From the NCBI GenBank assembly GCA_008973525.1, contig WACJ01000306.1, positions 310,001 to 374,000 of the forward strand: DNA of 64,000 nt. Direction: 5' to 3'. The notes beneath the pieces were generated by a model. The model worked only from the letters and a program-made list of their open reading frames with translations, did not search any database and was not told the origin of the DNA. Position 1 is the stretch's first letter. Each line of letters begins with the position of its first letter. A program made the translations under genes and the position numbers. Origin of the DNA: Stenopsyche tienmushanensis. Taxonomy: Eukaryota > Arthropoda > Insecta > Trichoptera > Stenopsychidae. Below are positions 22,712 through 35,535 of this stretch, one piece after another.

Positions 22712-25700
22712 GACTTATCAGTGAATTTAAAGTGATTTTATATTCATTTCTATTTAAAATTATATTATTGAATATAATTTGAAAATGATAGGCTAATACC
22801 AGTTTAGTTAATTATCGTTATGAATGGTGTCCATACGCTGATACAATCCGTTAATTATATCTTGTGCGAATATCAGGTATTATATCATAGCTCTCAACCA
22901 ATGGTTTTATATTTGGACAAATTATTATACACAAATTTTAATCGAAACAACTACCTCTCATTGTCTGGATTAATTTTCTATTTACTCAGCGATAGACTCT
23001 TATACTTATTTAAAATTGCTGTTAATAAATCTCCAGAATGCTCAATATACTTTTCCTCAAAATAAGATTTTACATCTTTAAAAAAATATAGCAGAATCAT
23101 TGTAAATTAACATAATAAATAATTTTTAACAAAAAAAAAAATATTGTATGATTGACTATGAAGTGACCATTTTAAAGGCATGGTAAAATCGTTCTATTCT
23201 GAGACAACATACTTATCAAAGTTCGTCATAAATATAAAGTGTCCCTTATCAGTTTGCTTGAAAATGAATATCACGCCAAAGTAAAACTGAGAGAATCAAT
23301 AATAGAATTCTACGCATGGAAACTCATTACTTAACAATAACATACAATTTTCAGAACATTTTTGTGGAGTGTTGTGAATTGAACCATATTTATCTTTTTA
23401 AACATTTTATAACTATATTATAACACATCACTTTAAAGTAAGTTTGAAGGCGTTTTAGTTCTTTAAATTGTTTTTTCTTCATCATTTGAGGATGATATTT
23501 TGAAATCTATTTTAAAAATATTCTACGAACTTAATGAGTGATGTGTTTTTTTTTCATGTGTGATGCCATCAGCGCTATGAGCTAAAATGATGTCAGTAAC
23601 ACTTGGACTGAATCTGACTGAATGTATGTACCTAATACAACCGCCTTAGTTTTACGCTTATTTTTATATTTGATATTTATTTTTAAACTTTTCCGAGATT
23701 CCCACACATAATTTATCGTCTATATCAAGTTTTTTTACTTCGCATAGAAATCTTGAATTTATTATAATTAACTTAATAACAATATCAGTATGTTACAGTA
23801 GGTCCCTTAGATCATGAAATTTCACTTTGTTCACCATGTTATGGATGTAGTTCCCACAAGAATGAATTTATTTATGTTAACTGATCCCTGAGGTTCTGAA
23901 AAACCTTTCTTATACTCGACTGTCGTACCTTCACAAAAAAATAACATGTATATCGTATCACAGCTCTAAATTGTCGACAATTTTTTGCATAACAGAATGT
24001 ACATCAAATATTATTGAAATAATTCAATCAAATGTTTGCTTTGATTAATCATAATTGGCAAAAATAGAGCTATGTTTGCATGACCAAAAACAAACGTTAG
24101 CTCATATATTTTTGGTTTGTGAAATAATCACCTCTAGCAAATAATTTATGCAAATCAGACACTCTCAAACTATATATTTTTCCAATCTCTTAAATTGTTA
24201 TCACGGTATACCGTTTATCAGCAGTTTTTAAATTGGAGCTTTTTTTAACAAGAAGTCGGAAATCTATCCCAACATCGATAACACAAAACATTTATTGGAG
24301 TTTTTACGGTATGGTATTCATCCTTTTTAGCACATTTACTTATACAGTAAAGAAAAGAGCTTTAGAAAATCAACCAATTCTCAATTCATTTCCACTTAAT
24401 TTTCCTAAAGATTTTCATAGTATAAATATTGAATATGCCCTATCTTATATCTCGGACGTAGGCAATATCCATAGAAGATTACTTGGGAAAGGATTTTTCT
24501 TGTGGTGGTTTCTCATTTGCCCTCCATATAGCATAGATATAAAACATTAAAAATTAATTAATTTAAATGTATAGCACTATTTATTATAGCATTATTATAT
24601 TTGATTTATTTGATCCCTAAATTAGTGTGAATGGGATTTGTTTTGGGGGGGGGGGGGGGAAAGACAGATTTTAATTTATGCAAGTAAATGTTTGATAAAA
24701 ACGTGACACAGGAGTCTGGATTATTATATATTGATATCATCCTTATATACGATTGACATGCCATTTTTCTTAAGCTAGCATCAGCAATTTGTTTGTTATC
24801 GAGAGAATTAATGAACGGTAACATAAAAAAAACAAAATTTTTCACATAAATTCGGATTTATTTTTATTTGTTATCCTCTACGTCGGGGCTCGTTTTTAGA
24901 AGATACTAAAGTATAATTTCCGATTTGATATTAATTTATGAATTACCAGATTTGGAAAAGTAATTATAAATTTTCAATTCGCTCATAGATTATTTCCTTC
25001 TTAAAATTTCTATTTAAACAATCCTATATGTGGAAAATATTGAAAAATCGCCTTTTTTTTCTCCAGAAAAGTCTGGTGTTTGGAGGTAGCATAAATTTGA
25101 AATCAAATATGGCACCTTATTAAGAAAAATAATTTAAGAAATGATTATTGCCGCTATTTTTTATTCATGTATAAATTTATACATCTCTTGTACAATACGC
25201 GGTACGAATTTCTAAGATGATGAGTGTTCTCTTATGACTTGTTTTTCAGTTAAAAATGAGATTTATTAACGTGTTTTTGAAGCACAATCCGGATGACATT
25301 AAGCGTAAATTCTTCATAAAAGGTGGAAGAAGATTTTATTTGATATAATATTTTATGGGCTGGCGAGCAAAAAGTGAATCGTTGAAAAGCGCGTTACTTT
25401 TAATTACAAAACTCCCATGCTTGGAATAAATGCTGGGCGTTTTGTACTTAAAGTGTGTGGAGTGCTCGTTGGGTAAGCATTTATGTTTCTGGGAGAGGCC
25501 TTTCCTCCACTAAAGGATAGGAAAACATCTAAAGGGCGGGGAAAGGCTCTTACGGCTGAAGATTTCCTCGAAAATGCTTTGGCTATTTATATCCATCTGA
25601 ATTGGTTAACCGCGTCAGATAACGGAAGACAATGTAAACAGTGATTTCTCTCGCTCCCGGTCACATCCCGAGGAAATGAAATCCAGATTAAAAGTCGTAC

Positions 25701-28700
25701 ATAATTTCTAAGCTTCCATTGATGTGTCGAGCCATTCAAACAGATTCATCTTCTTTTCTCTCGTATACTTAATCATGAAAACGAATTTGTGGAAATAAGC
25801 TCAATTGCGATTCCTGTTATTCGAGGCGTGATAATAAAACAAAGAAGCCTCGCGCGTAGAGCTTTTTAACCCGAGCTTTTCTCGAAAAGGGTAATTGAAG
25901 GTATCAGTGCCCAGTCTCAAATTTTAATAAACGATTTGCTTCTTCAATAACTGAGCGACCTATTTTTTGAACCTCTACCGAATATAGTTTATGACAGAAA
26001 TTAGACCTAATTATCAATTTGTCTTCGGCAGTGAATTTTAATTCCAATTTATTAGAACAATTTTGATTTATTTGATAAGGGTGCTAAAACTCTTCAATAG
26101 AAGTGAACGAATTAATAATTATAATTCTGATAGTCGTGGATTATTGTACGAAAGAATCTTTCCAATTTCAAAACTAAGATTATTGCCGTTTAATGTTTAT
26201 CTTCTGTGAGAACGCATTGATAATTAATAATGTAATAAAACAAAATAGTAAATCTGAATTGAAATATAATACATATCTGATGATTTATGTATTCAAATTA
26301 TTATAACATATATTATCATAACATATATTCAAATTTTACACTAGATTTTACATTAGTCGTTTCAACAATCACTTTCAGCACTCGCTATTTAATGATTTAA
26401 TTAAGCATTTTTACAAAAATATTACCTTGTAAATGTAAAATTCTATCTTATAATATTTTAAACGTTCTTACATATAAGTTTTAATAGAAAATATTGCTCA
26501 GAATCTATAAGTTTGCATGTTAAATTAGTTTAAATATCTGACTTATCTTTTCTTATTTGTCTATCTTAAATTTATTAAGAATTAATCTAGTTTAATGATG
26601 ACCTTTGTTCGAAATCGAAACGCGTCGCTCGTATGTCACGTCGAATGGCATACGAGTGTTTTCTGTATTCATAGTTTGTTTACTTCATCAACAAACCTCC
26701 ATTAAAATAGTTCACTCGCGTATTTAAATATTTCAAATATGTAAGACGGTACTAAAATACATCCACATGTATTGAGAGCAAAATTTACTTTTTCAATCTC
26801 CCCCATAAACAAGAGAGCTTTATGTTAAAAAATTTAGACGGTAAAAATCAAAATTATGCTGTAATAAAAATGAAACTTTGTACTTGGAAACATGGAGCAT
26901 GGATGAAAGAAGGTCATTCCTAACGATATTTTGAAACGTTACATATATTAAATTGGCTTAAAATGAATAAACTATTAATATAGGTTTCAGTGTCTCAATA
27001 CATATGCCTCGTTTTAAAAAAATATTGTATTATAAAATATTTTTAAAAATGTTTGGCTTCAAATCTAGGTCTGATTGACTGAGCTTTTTCTGTTCAAAAA
27101 TTGATAGAAATCAAATAAAACTATGCATACTATCTGTAAAATATACATAGATGAATAAAAGCTACAAAAATAGTATATGGAAAAAAATAAAAACGTTGTT
27201 AGGCAGTTGGAGAGCAATCGAAAATCAGGAATATCATTAAAATTGGATGATCTACTATTGAAAGCTATTGAGATTCCTTTGCCCAGAAGTGAATATGAAC
27301 CATATCTGAGAAAAAAATAGTACACAAGAATTAGATTAAATCTGAGTCTACAAACTTTACACCTGTTTCTACCTCTCATTTCATTTGTATTTGTTGAGAC
27401 GTAATAGCAATGATTCATAACGATTAAAATCTGAGCGAACTATTAAAGTAGAATTACATTGTGTTTAAATAGTCAGATTAAAGATAGTCGCTAAAAATTA
27501 ATTAGTTTTGGTTAAAAACCAAAGATCAATTTTACAGTACGACATGACTGCAAGATCAAACGCGACAAGAATCACCCAGAAAAATGTAGGAAATTTGATT
27601 GTGAAGTTCTACAGCATCTTCGACTAATACTGCAAACTCTGTTCATTATCTTTTTAAGTCTTATAACAATTACTTGGTAACAGAATTTTGGCTTCTTTTG
27701 AAGTTACCCAAATTTTAATAGTTTTATAGAAGGGGACTTTAATAACCTTTATTTGATAAAATATTGAACAATTATCTAGAGGACTTTAAAAATTGCCCAA
27801 TCTATAGAAAAAAGAAAACTGAGTAAAATAATTATAATTTCTTTCTATATAATATCCAACTATATCCGATGAATGACTGTTGATTATACAAATTTTACTT
27901 GACTGATGATATAAATTTTAACACTTTTATAATTTAAGTATAATTATATTTTATGATAACCTCATTTGATGCCACGCGAGTGTCGCTTTAAACTGCTTGA
28001 ACCGAATTCAAATTTGATTTTCTTTATTTCTGGGTTCGCTTTTATATTTGAATTTAAATAAGCTCAAGATCTCATCTGAAGACTTTGCAAGCATAATAAA
28101 GTGAAAACCGAAAGCAAATTGCTTTCCGGTATTTTTCGCAAGTCCCAATAATAACGATCACCACCTTCCTCTCCCGATATGCTCTTCCTCTATTCGAGAT
28201 CACTCGAAAAAATAAATTTAATTCCACATAAAGCGCGCGATTCGAAAGAAGAGGATCGCAGAAAATGGACATTTGTTCCATTTGCAAAAAGCCATGATAT
28301 ATTTTTTTAAAGAGTAATTTTTGAAATTTATTTCATGAAATAAGAGAGCAATTAAAAATGTGGGTCGGGTTGTATCGCAATGGTTTCCGAAGTTACGGCG
28401 GGTCATGAGATACTACCCGCTGGGCTATTGATACACTTGAGAACAAAGGGCTAGGAACTAAATTAAGCAACCCAAAACGTGTGTAGCACTAATTAGTTGT
28501 GCTTCAAATTAGAAAGATATTTCAAAAGTTTCGTGATCCTTTTCATTCCTCATTGCATGAACAAAATTTTATGAAATTAAATGAAAATAATCCACCCTTT
28601 GATTACACTTAATTTTGAATAATCCAGCTCAAATATCACCCCTTAGAATATTTTTTTATATAAACTCACAGTTAAAAGCTCCCTGTATTTAATTTATGAA

Positions 28701-28800
28701 TTAAATGTTACGTTCCGAGCGTCGCAATTAAATGTAAAAAAATACCACCGTGAAAATTTAGCATTTACATTACGTTTGCAAGGAATCCCATTCAATATAC
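22712..28800. other. Unique AT-rich stretch with one long G run
   Basis: No gene or mobile-element domain was recognised. A run of 15 G lies at 24645-24659, unusual in this AT-rich context. The patches 25430-25700 and 28370-28470 are less AT-rich and unexplained. A short inverted pair CGCTCGTATG / CATACGAGTG lies near 26625-26658. Open frames at 24233-24550, 27065-27418 and 28072-28406 have no recognisable domain. Confidence 0.4.
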
Positions 28801-28816
28801 TTTTAATACTACAATA

Positions 28817-29489
28817 GATAACTCCACCAAGACACACATTGGAAATTTACATCCTAACGTTAAAATGGTGTATTTACCCCCTAATACCACCAGTATTTTG
28901 CAACCCATGGACCAGGGAGCTATTGCCACATTTAAAGCCTATTATTTAAAAACTACATTTGTTCAAGCAATACTAGCGCTCGACGATGGAAAATCGCTTA
29001 AAGAATTTTAATATTCACGATGCGATTAAAAATATAGGAAAGGGATAGCAAGAGGTCACATCATCTTGCATGTATGGAATATGGAAAAAGTTAATTAAAC
29101 ATTTTGAAAATATAACTCGTTCGCATTTTGAAAAAGAAAATGAAATCGAACACACTACCGATCTCAGTTCAGAACTTTGCCAGAAACTTGATTTTAATAT
29201 TGATCATGAAGACATAAACCAACTTATAGAAAATGATTTGGAAGATCTTACAAATGAAGAATTATTATACATCGAAAATCAAAGGGTTGAAGAAGAAACT
29301 AAAAAAAAGAAATAGTATTGGAATCTCCAAAAAAAAATTATATTGAGGGAAATGGATGCAGCGTTCCTTCAAATTGACCAAGGAATGCAAAAATTTGCAA
29401 AAATGGATTCGGATAACGAAAGATTTTTGACTATAAACTACCGTTTTCAGAAAGATCTTGCTTGCTACAACTGCTTGTTTTCTATATGA
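28817..29489 (+). pseudogene. Tigger/pogo (TcMar) transposase, C-terminal half
   Basis: The frame opens with the second catalytic Asp (DNSTKTHIGNLHPNVKMVYL), runs through PPNTTSILQPMDQGAIATFK and AYYLKTTFVQAILALDD, and breaks at about 29008 where an extra base creates a stop. It resumes as FNIHDAIKNIGKG, a TAG at 29046 where the family has Trp, then QEVTSSCMYGIWKKLIKHFE. An acidic region follows to a TAG at 29313, after which the same frame continues (EMDAAFLQIDQGMQKFAKMD..) to 29489. The spacing between the Asp of DNS and the Asp of QPMD is 30 residues, right for the pogo DD29-30D core. The HTH and CENP-B-like DNA-binding N-terminus is absent. This is the best-preserved Tigger coding relic in the window and a plausible relative of the source for the Tigger-type short repeats. 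Confidence 0.87.
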
Positions 29490-29599
29490 TAATTTTGTCC
29501 CAGGCTGTTCTCAATTTCGCCCATTATAACGACAAGTTCAACAGCGTCCGATTAAGGTGTGTTAAATAGTATAATAAAAGGTTTGCTTAATATGTAGAC

Positions 29600-31170
29600 G
29601 GTTTATCGTATTAAAGATGTAGCGATATTGAGGTTATATAAAACGTCGATTCCAGTCCAATGCTGCTCAACTGACTCGTGACGTGCGGTTTTTCTCCAAA
29701 CATCTCCCATCTTCCATTCGAGTATGTCAAATAAAAAATAAAAAGCCCGGCAAATAAACCCTGCAGTGCAATCCCCGTTAACAATTTCAACAATGCACTT
29801 TGCAGTCATTCATTCACTCGGTCCGAGTTTCCAGTCTCTCTTATTGTGGCCGAGTTTTTTTTTCAGCGCCGGGCCGAACTTTGTTAGCGGCCCGCCGGCT
29901 AGGAAAAAAGTTCGGAAAAAATGCACAGAGGATTTTCCGGCTTTTCCACTTTTTATCTCATTATTATTTATGTACAAACTTTTCGGTTTGTTGGAGTTGG
30001 CCGGGTACGATTCAGTTTTAATGAGGTAACCACTTGAAATCGTCGAAGGCGGGTCAGTCGCTTCGCAATATTCAATTATAACATTAAATCGCAAATAACC
30101 AACCGCTGTGGCGTAACAAAGTATCTCCGCCCATCTCGAGCTTTTAAAAGCTTTTTCGATATTGTTATTTGATATAAATTCATTTCCGAATAAATCGACA
30201 TTATGCCGCCCCCTGATGTTTAATCTCAAAATATCGATCAGAGTATCAATCTTTCATTGAGCTAAAATGACTTCGGGACATTGTCATATTTGGACGAAGA
30301 TTGATCTTATTTTACCCCAAAGGAAATAGGAATCGAAGCTGTGTTAAATACATCTGAGATTGACAACGAAGGATCATTGATAAACACCGATCTCGCGATC
30401 GATGCATATATTGTTCAGTGATAATAATTATTTTTGCATATTTCTACAGATTTCGATTCTTATAATACTTCTACAAATATACTACATATAGAAAGCGAAC
30501 CTTATCTTTTCTTTGAAGTGAACTCCGGCCATAATTATAATATATTGCTTTTGCTTTTCCTAGTCACGCGGAGGAAGGTTCCGCTTTCTAAGCACTTCGC
30601 CTGTATCGCATAAATTGTTCAAACTTGACTTTGAATATTTATCCCCTTAAAATCCATATGGATGCGAGAGTACAAAATTATAAATCTTTTCTATAAGTTG
30701 TGCACTGGGTCGTATAATAAATTTGGTCTCGCCTTGTTTGGAGCAGATTGTATATAAAGGTTGAAAGATATTTCAAGCGTCAGTTGAATAATTATTTTTC
30801 AACAATATATTTATACTATTTATTCAACAGCATAAACCGACATAATATTCAAGTTTTTTTGATATCACATGAACTCTTTTATCATCATAAAATAAACCGA
30901 TGAGGTTTTAAAGTTGAAAATTGAAGCGCACTGTTTATGATAAAATTTACATGGCACGTATTCACTGAAAAAATCCCCAGTGACGATTATTCAGATATTT
31001 TTAATTGGACGGTTGAAAAGAACTTTTTTCGTGTCATAGGACGCATTCAAAAGGTTTTTATCAAACGTAAGCAAACAAACATATTTTTATTTTCGAAAAA
31101 GATATGAAACGTAACAGCCATATTAATTTCAGTTTTTCACCATAAATATATATAAAAGGATTTTCTTTTT
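29600..31170. other. Less AT-rich unique block
   Basis: From about 29630 to 30230 base composition is balanced and the sequence has no repeat partner in the window. Several overlapping frames are open on both strands (29603-29809 and 29810-30229 minus; 29766-30029 plus), with no domain in any. Conserved non-coding or regulatory DNA is one possibility, but nothing in the sequence proves it. The remainder to 31170 is AT-rich and empty. Confidence 0.3.
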
Positions 31171-31174
31171 ATAA

Positions 31175-31570
31175 CATACTAGTGATTACCCGACATGCAT
31201 TTCTATGGTTTTTATGCCAGGAAAATAGATGTGATGATCGTTCTTCATAACATGTTCGGTCACTGCCGATTTGTAATCCAATTGCTAGATTGCGTTCTAT
31301 TGTTCTTCACCTGACCTTGTGGATGATCTATCTACTGGTTTATTCAATGTACGACATGACGCAAACTGCATTTGATTCGATCTGTCTCCGATTTCGTTTT
31401 CACATTTTAGTCCCTGATTTTCGTTTGTCACTTTGTTCTTTTTGTTGGGCAGAAAACTTTCTATATTTTCCCCCATCCCAAAGATTATGCTTATGTCGTG
31501 CTAATGAAGTGCTTTTGGATTCACAATATTTTTCCGTGTGGTGCGTACCGTCTGGTTATAAATGATTTGG
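31175..31570 (+). repeat. Possible third copy of the 5'-window repeat
   Basis: ATACTAGTGATTACCCGACA followed by TGCATTTCTATGG and a TATGCC parallels ATACTAGCGAGTACCCGGCA followed by TGCGTTGTAATGCC at about 7-40. Downstream to about 31570 the composition is less AT-rich and a 91-codon frame is open, but I recognise no protein in it. Only the first 50 bases support membership of the family. Confidence 0.35.
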
Positions 31571-32097
31571 GCGTGAACAGCCCATATATAGCTATCCATG
31601 TGAGAAGCATGCACTCATACCCTGTGTGTTTCTATTAGGAAACACATTTCAATTTAAACAGCATATCAGTAGAAATTATTGGAGCACACCATCTTGAAAT
31701 TTTATATTCCAAACTGTAGCTTCGACGATATTATTCATCATTTTTTTCACTAAAAGCATGGTTTCGTTACTACATGTTGTGTTGGATTTATATTTCCGAG
31801 AAGAATTATAGGCACTCTAATTTTCACTATTAAAATACACAATTCAAATATAATTTTTATATAAAACGATTCACTAACTGAATGAATAACTGAACCTTAT
31901 GTTTTGTTAGTGTGTTTAAGTATCATTTAATCAATGTCAGTTCATACAATTCAAATAAAAAAGTCATTTTTTGCATTTTGAAAAGCACTGTTATCGATGC
32001 AATAGGCATTTTTGTAGGCATTGCTAAAAATTCACTTCAATCCATCAGTCGGCTTAAAAATAATATCAATATTACGAAAGAAGTAGAGTTTCATTAA

Positions 32098-32192
32098 TTT
32101 CTTGTGAAATTGCCCGGACTTTGGGCGAAGTTTAATGTGGTATACCCGGAATTAATGCGAAGCTTAGCCCAGATCACCCGGACTGAAAGGTG
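32098..32192 (-). mobile_element. Possible piggyBac-like element end
   Basis: Read on the minus strand from TTAA at 32193-32196, the sequence is TTAACACCTTTCAGTCCGGG, then TGATCTGGGCTAAGC. This resembles the TTAACCCTTTCAGACCTGG end of the MITEs at 41739 and 56613. TTAA target sites and CCCTTT-like termini are piggyBac features. No second end was located upstream, so this may be a solo or truncated end. Confidence 0.33.
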
Positions 32193-32196
32193 TTAA

Positions 32197-33280
32197 TGTT
32201 TTGTAAAATTTATTTTAAATTTTCGCCGATAGCGACTACTTCCCTAATATATTTTTCAAACCATGATAGCACCGGTTACCAGAGTCGTTGGATCGATTGT
32301 TGGAGTTAAATCCTGGAGTTTATTTCGCCATTCATCAATTCCTTCTCAATGAAGATATTGGGCATTGCAAAGCTTGGCTGGTACTAGCTTTATTTAAAAA
32401 TACAATAATGATTCATTTGTTTATTTTTAACATAAGCACGCAATTATAAACGATGTGATGGAGGCCAAACTTAGAATTTAAAAGTGAAACGAATACGTTT
32501 TCGATGTGTTGCTGTGGTCGCTAAATTTGCTACATTATTTTGTAATTATTATATGATGTAAATAAATCTTTAAGCGCTTAATAGCGTTCATGTATACCAC
32601 TTTTGACTTAAATCTATTTGTTTACAATAAATTCAAACTCTTTCACAGTACTTAAGGCAAAAAATAAATAAGTCTCAATAAAACTTTCAAAATTTGTTAA
32701 AATTTCAATATCGATTCCAATGGGCCCAAAAATAACACCGTATTTATCCATTATTTACTTTCGAGGGGGAAGTTTTATTTTTGTTTCAAAGTTGATTTTT
32801 TGGAATTATTAAACTCAAACTCTCACTACACGTGAATACGTAAATAGAGATGTCGAACAAAAGTGATAGACGTAAAAAAGACGGATCTTAAATTTTAAAC
32901 TGAAAATCATTTTGAATCAAGGCGGATTATAATTGCACAAATATATTATCAAGTTAAATTGATAAATTAATAAAATTAATTAAATTTGATTTTTTTTTTA
33001 TTTTCCGAAAGTAAAACAATTTTTCTCCTTTGACTGACATTTGTTCTTCTTAATAGGCCCTAATTTTTCGGGTATATAGTTAAACTGGAAAAACATTTTT
33101 ATTTATACGTATATTGTATATATATATCGAACTTGGTTATGATTTAATTGTATTGTTCATAAATTCGATTGGATATAAGACGTTTTCCTAAAGGAATGGG
33201 ATTTTTGCATAACTAAGAAAATTTAATATAGTAACTTTTAGTAATCCGTTTCATGGGACCAATTTCAACCATTTTGTCAC
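32197..33280. other. AT-rich sequence without recognised features
   Basis: Nothing recognised apart from A/T runs. A short GC-richer stretch at 32265-32390 is unexplained. Confidence 0.45.
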
Positions 33281-33299
33281 TTTTTTTTCATAGCATATA

Positions 33300-33400
33300 T
33301 TTTTTTTTAAATGCGGTGACCAACCACATCTCCTGTAGATTTGAACTCAAGTTGAATCAGTCTAACCTCTCAATCGCGAGACTACCTATAGGTATCAAAC
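33300..33400 (-). mobile_element. tRNA-derived SINE, copy 2
   Basis: On the minus strand the phrases GTAGTCTCGCGATTGAGAGG, TTAGACTG, TTGAGTTCAAATCTACAGG and GATGTGGTTGGTCACC parallel, in the same order, the head of the copy at 2001-2090 (GTAGTCCCGCGTTAAGTGG, TTGGACTC, CGGGTTCGAATCCCACAG, ATGTGGCTGGCAACC). T runs at 33283-33308 are the A-rich tail read from the other strand. The body is missing, so this copy is shorter and more diverged. Confidence 0.65.
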
Positions 33401-35260
33401 TAAACTAAGATACGTTGATTATAATGTGTGAAAATTTTTGTACGGGAATTTTAGAAACTAGATGATAATTATTATTTCGTAATGATTTTTCTACCGTCTA
33501 CATATGTTCCCGAGCATTTAAAATCCACATCCAGAATAGCTTGAGCTCATTGATAATGTTTGTATATATTCTTGATTTTGCAATACTTTCTATCACTTTT
33601 TAATTTTATCAAAGAACAAAGAAATGGAAATTTGTATAATATATAGATTATTTTTTTCCTGGACAAATTTTCAATATATTTTTGTGAGGGCTTGTAAATT
33701 ATCGTTAATATCGAGTTTTGTATACATAACATATTTTGTAGAATAGACCATTTTTCATATAAGAAGGGTGGGGCGCGAGCACATCCCCTGGCCGCAGGTT
33801 GCACAAGCTTGATGTATTTTTTCCCTTCATTATGGTGATTTATCGCGGAAAAAGGATCGAAGTTTGCCGAACAAAAAGTATTCGTCTGAGACTTTTTACG
33901 CAATAGTGAAAAAAATCATCGTAAATTACAATAAACATAAATAAAATCAAGGGCAGGCACAAAAAAGCCCTTTCGCCCGAAAAAGATAATATTAAATTTA
34001 TGAAACTTCTTTCGGCTGTCATAATAATGATAACAGAGCCTCATTGTTTTATAAATTCGCATAGCGGTTGTGGAGGGGCTCGCGAGTGAAATTATATTTA
34101 TATATTCACGTGTCTATGATCCGGCGGACGTTAAGAAAGAAGTAATAAAGAGAAAATGTAAGATTGCGTGTGAAAAGACGTTTTAACGTGGGTGCGGAAA
34201 AATGATATAAAAACGTAATTGAAAAAAATTTCCTCGGTAGACTAGCAGAAGAAATGCAGGGGTAGCAAGGATTATGTTTTATTAAAAACGTCTCAAAATT
34301 GTGAGGCGCTACGATGGAGAACCAGGGGTGTAGTTCGCCGAAAACAAGTATAATTTTGCAAGATTACGTTGTTTATGTGGAATTTTTTAGTGAGGAAAAT
34401 TGAAAAGTGCTGAGAAAATCTTCTCCCGGGGGAGCGGAAAGACGCGCAATGGTCATCGTTATTTCAGTTTTAAAAATATATAATGAAGGGATTTCCTTCT
34501 TACTGAGCACCTTAATTCTCCTCTTTAGGCGTTTCTCCTTTAATTCTCTCGCAGCTTTTTAATTATTATGCCGTATTGTGATTTTTATTTATTAATTTTA
34601 CGTCTTGAATTTCCCGACAGAATATATATTTCGTTGAAATTTGACGATTGTTCCACGAACTCTAATGTTTATGGCGGTTATTTTGAGCACTAATAATTTA
34701 CTATCGGTTTTATTCCAAAATTCGAAAGAAATCACAAAAAGTCCTCAGTAAGCTAGACCATTTGATAATTTACATATTGTTATTTTAAGCCTAGGTAAAC
34801 ATACGGTGACGCTCATCTTGATGATGGGCATGTATCCTAAATCTACCAAGAAATTTATAAATCAGTGTATTTTAGACGGTCGCTGAACCTTACCGTTCAC
34901 AATATAATTTTTAGAATGAATTTTTATGAACAACTATAAAAAACAAACCCGTTATTGGAATGCATCACGTTTGAAAACTGAAAACATCTAAAATATACAT
35001 ATATACATTAATAACAACTATACATTATGTTGATCTGACTTGCCATGATTTGTAACAGTATGAATACATTAATATATTAATACAGATATTGTGATTGTTA
35101 CCATCTATAGATGTATACGTTGATCGATCGATCGCTCGAATGCTTATCTGGAATCATCTTCCATCGAATGGAATATTTTTATATGATTTTTTAGTTTAAG
35201 AATGTCAGTTTTAAATATGGATATTCATATAACTTTGTGAATGCAGCAATACCAAGCTTA
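33401..35260. other. Unique AT-rich stretch
   Basis: No element recognised. 34040-34480 is less AT-rich and purine-rich, with no repeat partner. A GATCGATCGATCGCTCG run lies near 35122-35138. Minus frames at 33547-33903 and 33840-34022 have no domain. Confidence 0.4.
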
Positions 35261-35264
35261 AACA

Positions 35265-35535
35265 TAATTGGCGTTGCCAGACATCCTTAGAATTTGACCA
35301 ATAATGCAAGACGTCCTTTAAATGTTACCAAAAATATTATTTTTTAATTGTCTCATTGTTTTCATGTTTTTTGTTAACTTTTTTATGCGATTTTGGATAT
35401 ATTTAATATAGCTGCTTCAAAGTTATGCGGTTTTTAAAATCCATGAAACGAATCTTCACTTTTTCTACGCAAGTCATAGCTTTTTTTTGCGATTTCTTTT
35501 TGTGCGATTTTTCACTGTTTAAGTTTTAGTGTACA
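35265..35535 (-). mobile_element. Tigger-type short repeat, reversed copy
   Basis: Read against the reverse complement of 54010-54275, phrases match in order over about 265 bases: AGACATCCTT, AATTTGACCAATAATGC / AATTTTACCAATGATGC, AGACGTCCTTTAAATGTTA, TTAATTGTCTCATTGTTTTC, TTAACTTTTTTATGCGATTT, ATATAGCTGCTTCAAAGTTA, TGCGGTTTTTAAA, ACTTTTTCTACGCAAGTC and TTTTTGTGCGATTTTTC. The outer end reads TACACTAAAACTTAAACAG on the minus strand, close to the TACACTTAAACC terminus. It is a non-autonomous element that would depend on a Tigger transposase such as the relic at 28.8 kb. Confidence 0.65.

Noticed and set aside
29810..30229. A 139-codon minus-strand frame as a host gene
   Set aside because: Overlapping frames are open on the opposite strand over the same bases, no domain is seen, and no exon signals or codon pattern support it.
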